Assembly (NCBI GenBank): GCA_003598085.1
Contig: QZKU01000039.1
Coordinates: 1 to 55,322 of the forward strand
Direction of reading: 5' to 3'
Source: Candidatus Abyssobacteria bacterium SURF_5
GTDB lineage: Bacteria > Abyssobacteria > SURF-5
DNA length: 55,322 nt
Under the pieces are notes generated by a model, which saw only the letters and a program-made list of their open reading frames with translations, made no database searches and was not told the origin of the DNA. This document shows positions 53,545 through 55,322 of this stretch, one piece after another. Both the position numbers and the translations under genes were made by a program. How positions within the stretch are numbered: the first letter of the stretch is position 1; each line of letters starts with the position of its first letter.

Positions 53545-54705
53545 ATGATGACAGCAAATAAAAGCAAGCTCAAAACCTTGATCGTTCTGGGTACCAGACC
53601 CGAAGCTATCAAGCTGGCGCCCGTCATTCGTGAGATGCGCAAGCGGCCCTGGGCTCTCCCGATAGTGTGCGTGACCGGTCAGCATCGGGAAATGGCGGAC
53701 CAAATGCTTTCTGTTTTCGCGATCACTCCCGACATCAACCTCGACGTGATGACCCGCTCGCAGAGATTGTCATCGGCCGCCGCAAAAATCCTGATCGGCA
53801 TGCAGAAAACCCTGAGACAGGTTGCTCCTCATCTGGTAGTGGTCCAGGGAGACACAACAACAACTTTCGCGGCAAGCCTGGCCGCCTTTTACGAAGGCGT
53901 TCCAGTGGCTCACGTCGAAGCAGGATTAAGGACTCAAAACCGATTGGAGCCGTTCCCCGAGGAAATCAATCGCAGACTCGCAGACTCGCTGGCCGAACTG
54001 CTATTCCCCGCGACCGAGGAAAACCGGCGTAATCTGCTCAAGGAAGGAATTGAGCCGGACAGGATTTTCGTGGTCGGCAATACCGTCGTCGACGCCTTGA
54101 AGCATGTCATTCGATACAATCGAAAAAAGCATTTTCCAGAGTTGCCCAGGTTGAGCGGCAGAATGATCATCACTGTTACTGCACACCGAAGGGAAAGCTT
54201 CGGTCAGCCGCTGGAGAATATCTGCAAGGCTCTCCTGACTGTTCTCGAAATCGATGACAGGATAGAAATCGTTTATCCCGTTCACCCAAACCCAAATGTC
54301 ACAGGGCCGGCCCGAAAATATCTCAGCCGCAACGAGAGAATCCACTTGCTCCCACCGCTCGACTACCTTTCCTTCATCGAATTGCTCAGACGCTCTGAGC
54401 TTATTTTGACCGATTCCGGAGGAATCCAGGAGGAGGCTCCCACCTTGAAGAAACCAGTGTTGCTCATGCGAAATCTGACCGAGCGGCCGGAAGGGATCCA
54501 CGCAGGCTTCGTCAAAATCGTCGGTACCGATGCGAAAGACATCGTTGCCGCTGCACGACAAGTTCTCCAGAATCCAACACTACAATCGCACCTGCAGTCG
54601 ATTCCCAACCCGTACGGCGACGGCCGATCAGCTCAACGCATCGTCAGCATCATCGGTCAGCATCAAAGGCAACTGCTTTCCCGCCGCCCCTTCATCCTTT
54701 CGTGA
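53545..54705 (+). CDS. wecB: UDP-N-acetylglucosamine 2-epimerase (non-hydrolysing)
   Basis: A 386-residue enzyme that interconverts UDP-GlcNAc and UDP-ManNAc for surface polysaccharides. Diagnostic motifs are VLGTRPEAIKLAPVI, VVQGDTTTTFAASL, VAHVEAGLRTQNR, VTAHRRESFG, HPNPNV and LTDSGGIQEEAPTL. Length fits the family. The start has two consecutive ATG codons with GGAAG close by. It has its own promoter and a terminator after it, so it forms a single-gene unit; no other polysaccharide genes are inside the window. Confidence 0.95.
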   Translation: MMTANKSKLKTLIVLGTRPEAIKLAPVIREMRKRPWALPIVCVTGQHREMADQMLSVFAITPDINLDVMTRSQRLSSAAAKILIGMQKTLRQVAPHLVVVQGDTTTTFAASLAAFYEGVPVAHVEAGLRTQNRLEPFPEEINRRLADSLAELLFPATEENRRNLLKEGIEPDRIFVVGNTVVDALKHVIRYNRKKHFPELPRLSGRMIITVTAHRRESFGQPLENICKALLTVLEIDDRIEIVYPVHPNPNVTGPARKYLSRNERIHLLPPLDYLSFIELLRRSELILTDSGGIQEEAPTLKKPVLLMRNLTERPEGIHAGFVKIVGTDAKDIVAAARQVLQNPTLQSHLQSIPNPYGDGRSAQRIVSIIGQHQRQLLSRRPFILS

Positions 54706-54740
54706 CAGAACATTGCCCCTCGAAAAACCCCGCTGATTGC

Positions 54741-54772
54741 GTGAAATGACCCAATATCTTGGGTTATTTCAC
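54741..54772 (+). terminator. Rho-independent terminator after wecB
   Basis: GTGAAATGACCCAA pairs with TTGGGTTATTTCAC across the loop TATC, a 14-bp stem with one G-U pair. It is followed on the plus strand by CAACTTTTCTT, giving a short T-rich tail. It lies 36 bases after the wecB stop codon. Confidence 0.6.
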
Positions 54773-54787
54773 CAACTTTTCTTGAAA

Positions 54788-55108
54788 TTACACTTTTTGT
54801 AGTAGCTGGGAAAATTTTTCCTCTTTTCGGGGCCGCATCAGTACCCCATCTCGCAAGACCTTATTATCATTGGCCTTATAAATTGCGCCAACATTAAGTT
54901 TTCCCGCTTCAGTAAAGAGTTTTTCACTTAATCGATGAGGATAGATGACTATTTGGAAGTCGGCACAGAGGTTGCATTTAAAAAGTGAGCCTATCGGCTC
55001 CATGATGACATTTTTCACGGCAAGCGTGGAAGCCTTTTTCATTAGAAAAAGGAAGAGCTCATCCAAAAAGGCATACATGACTGGTACGTCAATGACAAAT
55101 CCAATCAA
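54788..55108 (-). CDS. Doubtful small ORF, unknown
   Basis: An open frame of 106 codons from a TTG, or 96 from ATG 55078. I do not recognise it. It has a hydrophobic start (MYAFLDELFLFLMKK), a Cys-x-x-Cys in FKCNLCADFQ, and a basic C-terminus (RPRKEEKFSQLLQKV). The composition is A+T richer than the neighbours. No ribosome site is clear, and the start is only 14 bases from the divergent gene at 55123, leaving little room for a promoter. It could be a fragment of a transferred gene or not a gene. Confidence 0.3.
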   Translation of the reverse strand: MIGFVIDVPVMYAFLDELFLFLMKKASTLAVKNVIMEPIGSLFKCNLCADFQIVIYPHRLSEKLFTEAGKLNVGAIYKANDNKVLRDGVLMRPRKEEKFSQLLQKV

Positions 55109-55122
55109 CTGGTGCGGGGAAT

Positions 55123-55322
55123 ATGAAGAACCTGACTGATGTCTGGCATCAAGCCATTTCTTGCTTTTGCAGATTCCTGTTTTCGTTCCTCGTCCTCTTG
55201 CCGCTGTTCTTGTGCGGGAGCAGTGTCTTTGCGCAGGAGGCGGTTGAGGAGGAAGAGAGGTGGCTGGATTTGCCGTTCGAGGTGAGCGGCAACTACCGCG
55301 CCGACTATTGGGGCCGCTGGAA
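55123..55322 (+). CDS. Secreted protein, 5' part only (cut by window end)
   Basis: ATG 55123 with GGGGA close upstream opens 66 codons that run off the window. Residues 1-37 are a signal peptide with a long hydrophobic core (FLFSFLVLLPLFLCG) and a cleavage site around SVFAQ/E. The mature start is acidic, then has a Trp/Tyr/Arg-rich stretch (SGNYRADYWGRW) of the kind that begins beta-barrel outer membrane proteins. The family cannot be named from this part. Confidence 0.65.
   Translation, partial: MKNLTDVWHQAISCFCRFLFSFLVLLPLFLCGSSVFAQEAVEEEERWLDLPFEVSGNYRADYWGRW

Overview
The window reads as chromosome of an uncultivated, Gram-negative, largely anaerobic bacterium. By eye the G+C content is in the mid-50s percent. 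Outer-membrane efflux parts and several secreted proteins imply two membranes. A V/A-type ATPase, an Mrp (Mnh) antiporter, a glycyl radical enzyme and Fe-S lactate-utilisation proteins imply low-oxygen, sodium-linked energetics. No rRNA, tRNA, CRISPR array or intact insertion sequence was found, and I cannot name the phylum from this sequence alone.

Layout, left to right. (1) 147-6956 (minus): a two-cluster Fe-S/CCG oxidoreductase with its own promoter, then a TetR-led tripartite efflux operon (regulator, outer membrane factor, adaptor, ABC ATPase, MacB-like permease) behind a consensus sigma-70 promoter with a candidate operator. (2) 7064-12775: a DUF4126 membrane protein, a secreted C45-like Ntn-hydrolase with Ser at the nucleophile position, a beta-lactamase-fold serine hydrolase coupled to a small nucleotidyltransferase, and an enoyl-CoA hydratase. 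(3) 13074-15934 (plus): lutABC.

(4) 15965-27100 (minus): a long, tightly packed probable operon of hydantoinase/dihydropyrimidinase, nitrilase-type amidase, lipoyl synthase, free lipoyl domain, two aminotransferases, homoserine dehydrogenase, YhaM-like exoribonuclease and a large secreted PHP-domain protein. (5) 27271-31451 (minus): TetR regulator, glycyl radical enzyme and its radical-SAM activase, with repeat-like or terminator-like sequence on each side of the enzyme. (6) 31804-37271: an epimerase/reductase, a GT39-type glycosyltransferase overlapping a GH4 glycosidase, and a secreted protein of unknown function.

(7) 37526-52137 (minus): a sodium energetics island. It holds a nine-gene V-type ATPase operon (G/H-I-K-E-C-F-A-B-D) downstream of a complete seven-gene Mrp/Mnh antiporter operon. 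The rotor subunit carries the full set of residues known to bind Na+ in Enterococcus NtpK, so the two machines probably share a Na+ circuit. (8) 52360-55322: adenosine deaminase, UDP-GlcNAc 2-epimerase with clear promoter and terminator, a doubtful small ORF, and the start of a secreted protein cut by the window edge.

The least conventional parts are the glycyl radical enzyme module with an unassigned substrate, the orphan lipoyl domain beside lipA, and the Na+-type rotor next to Mrp. Functions are assigned from recognised motifs and neighbours; no database search was possible.
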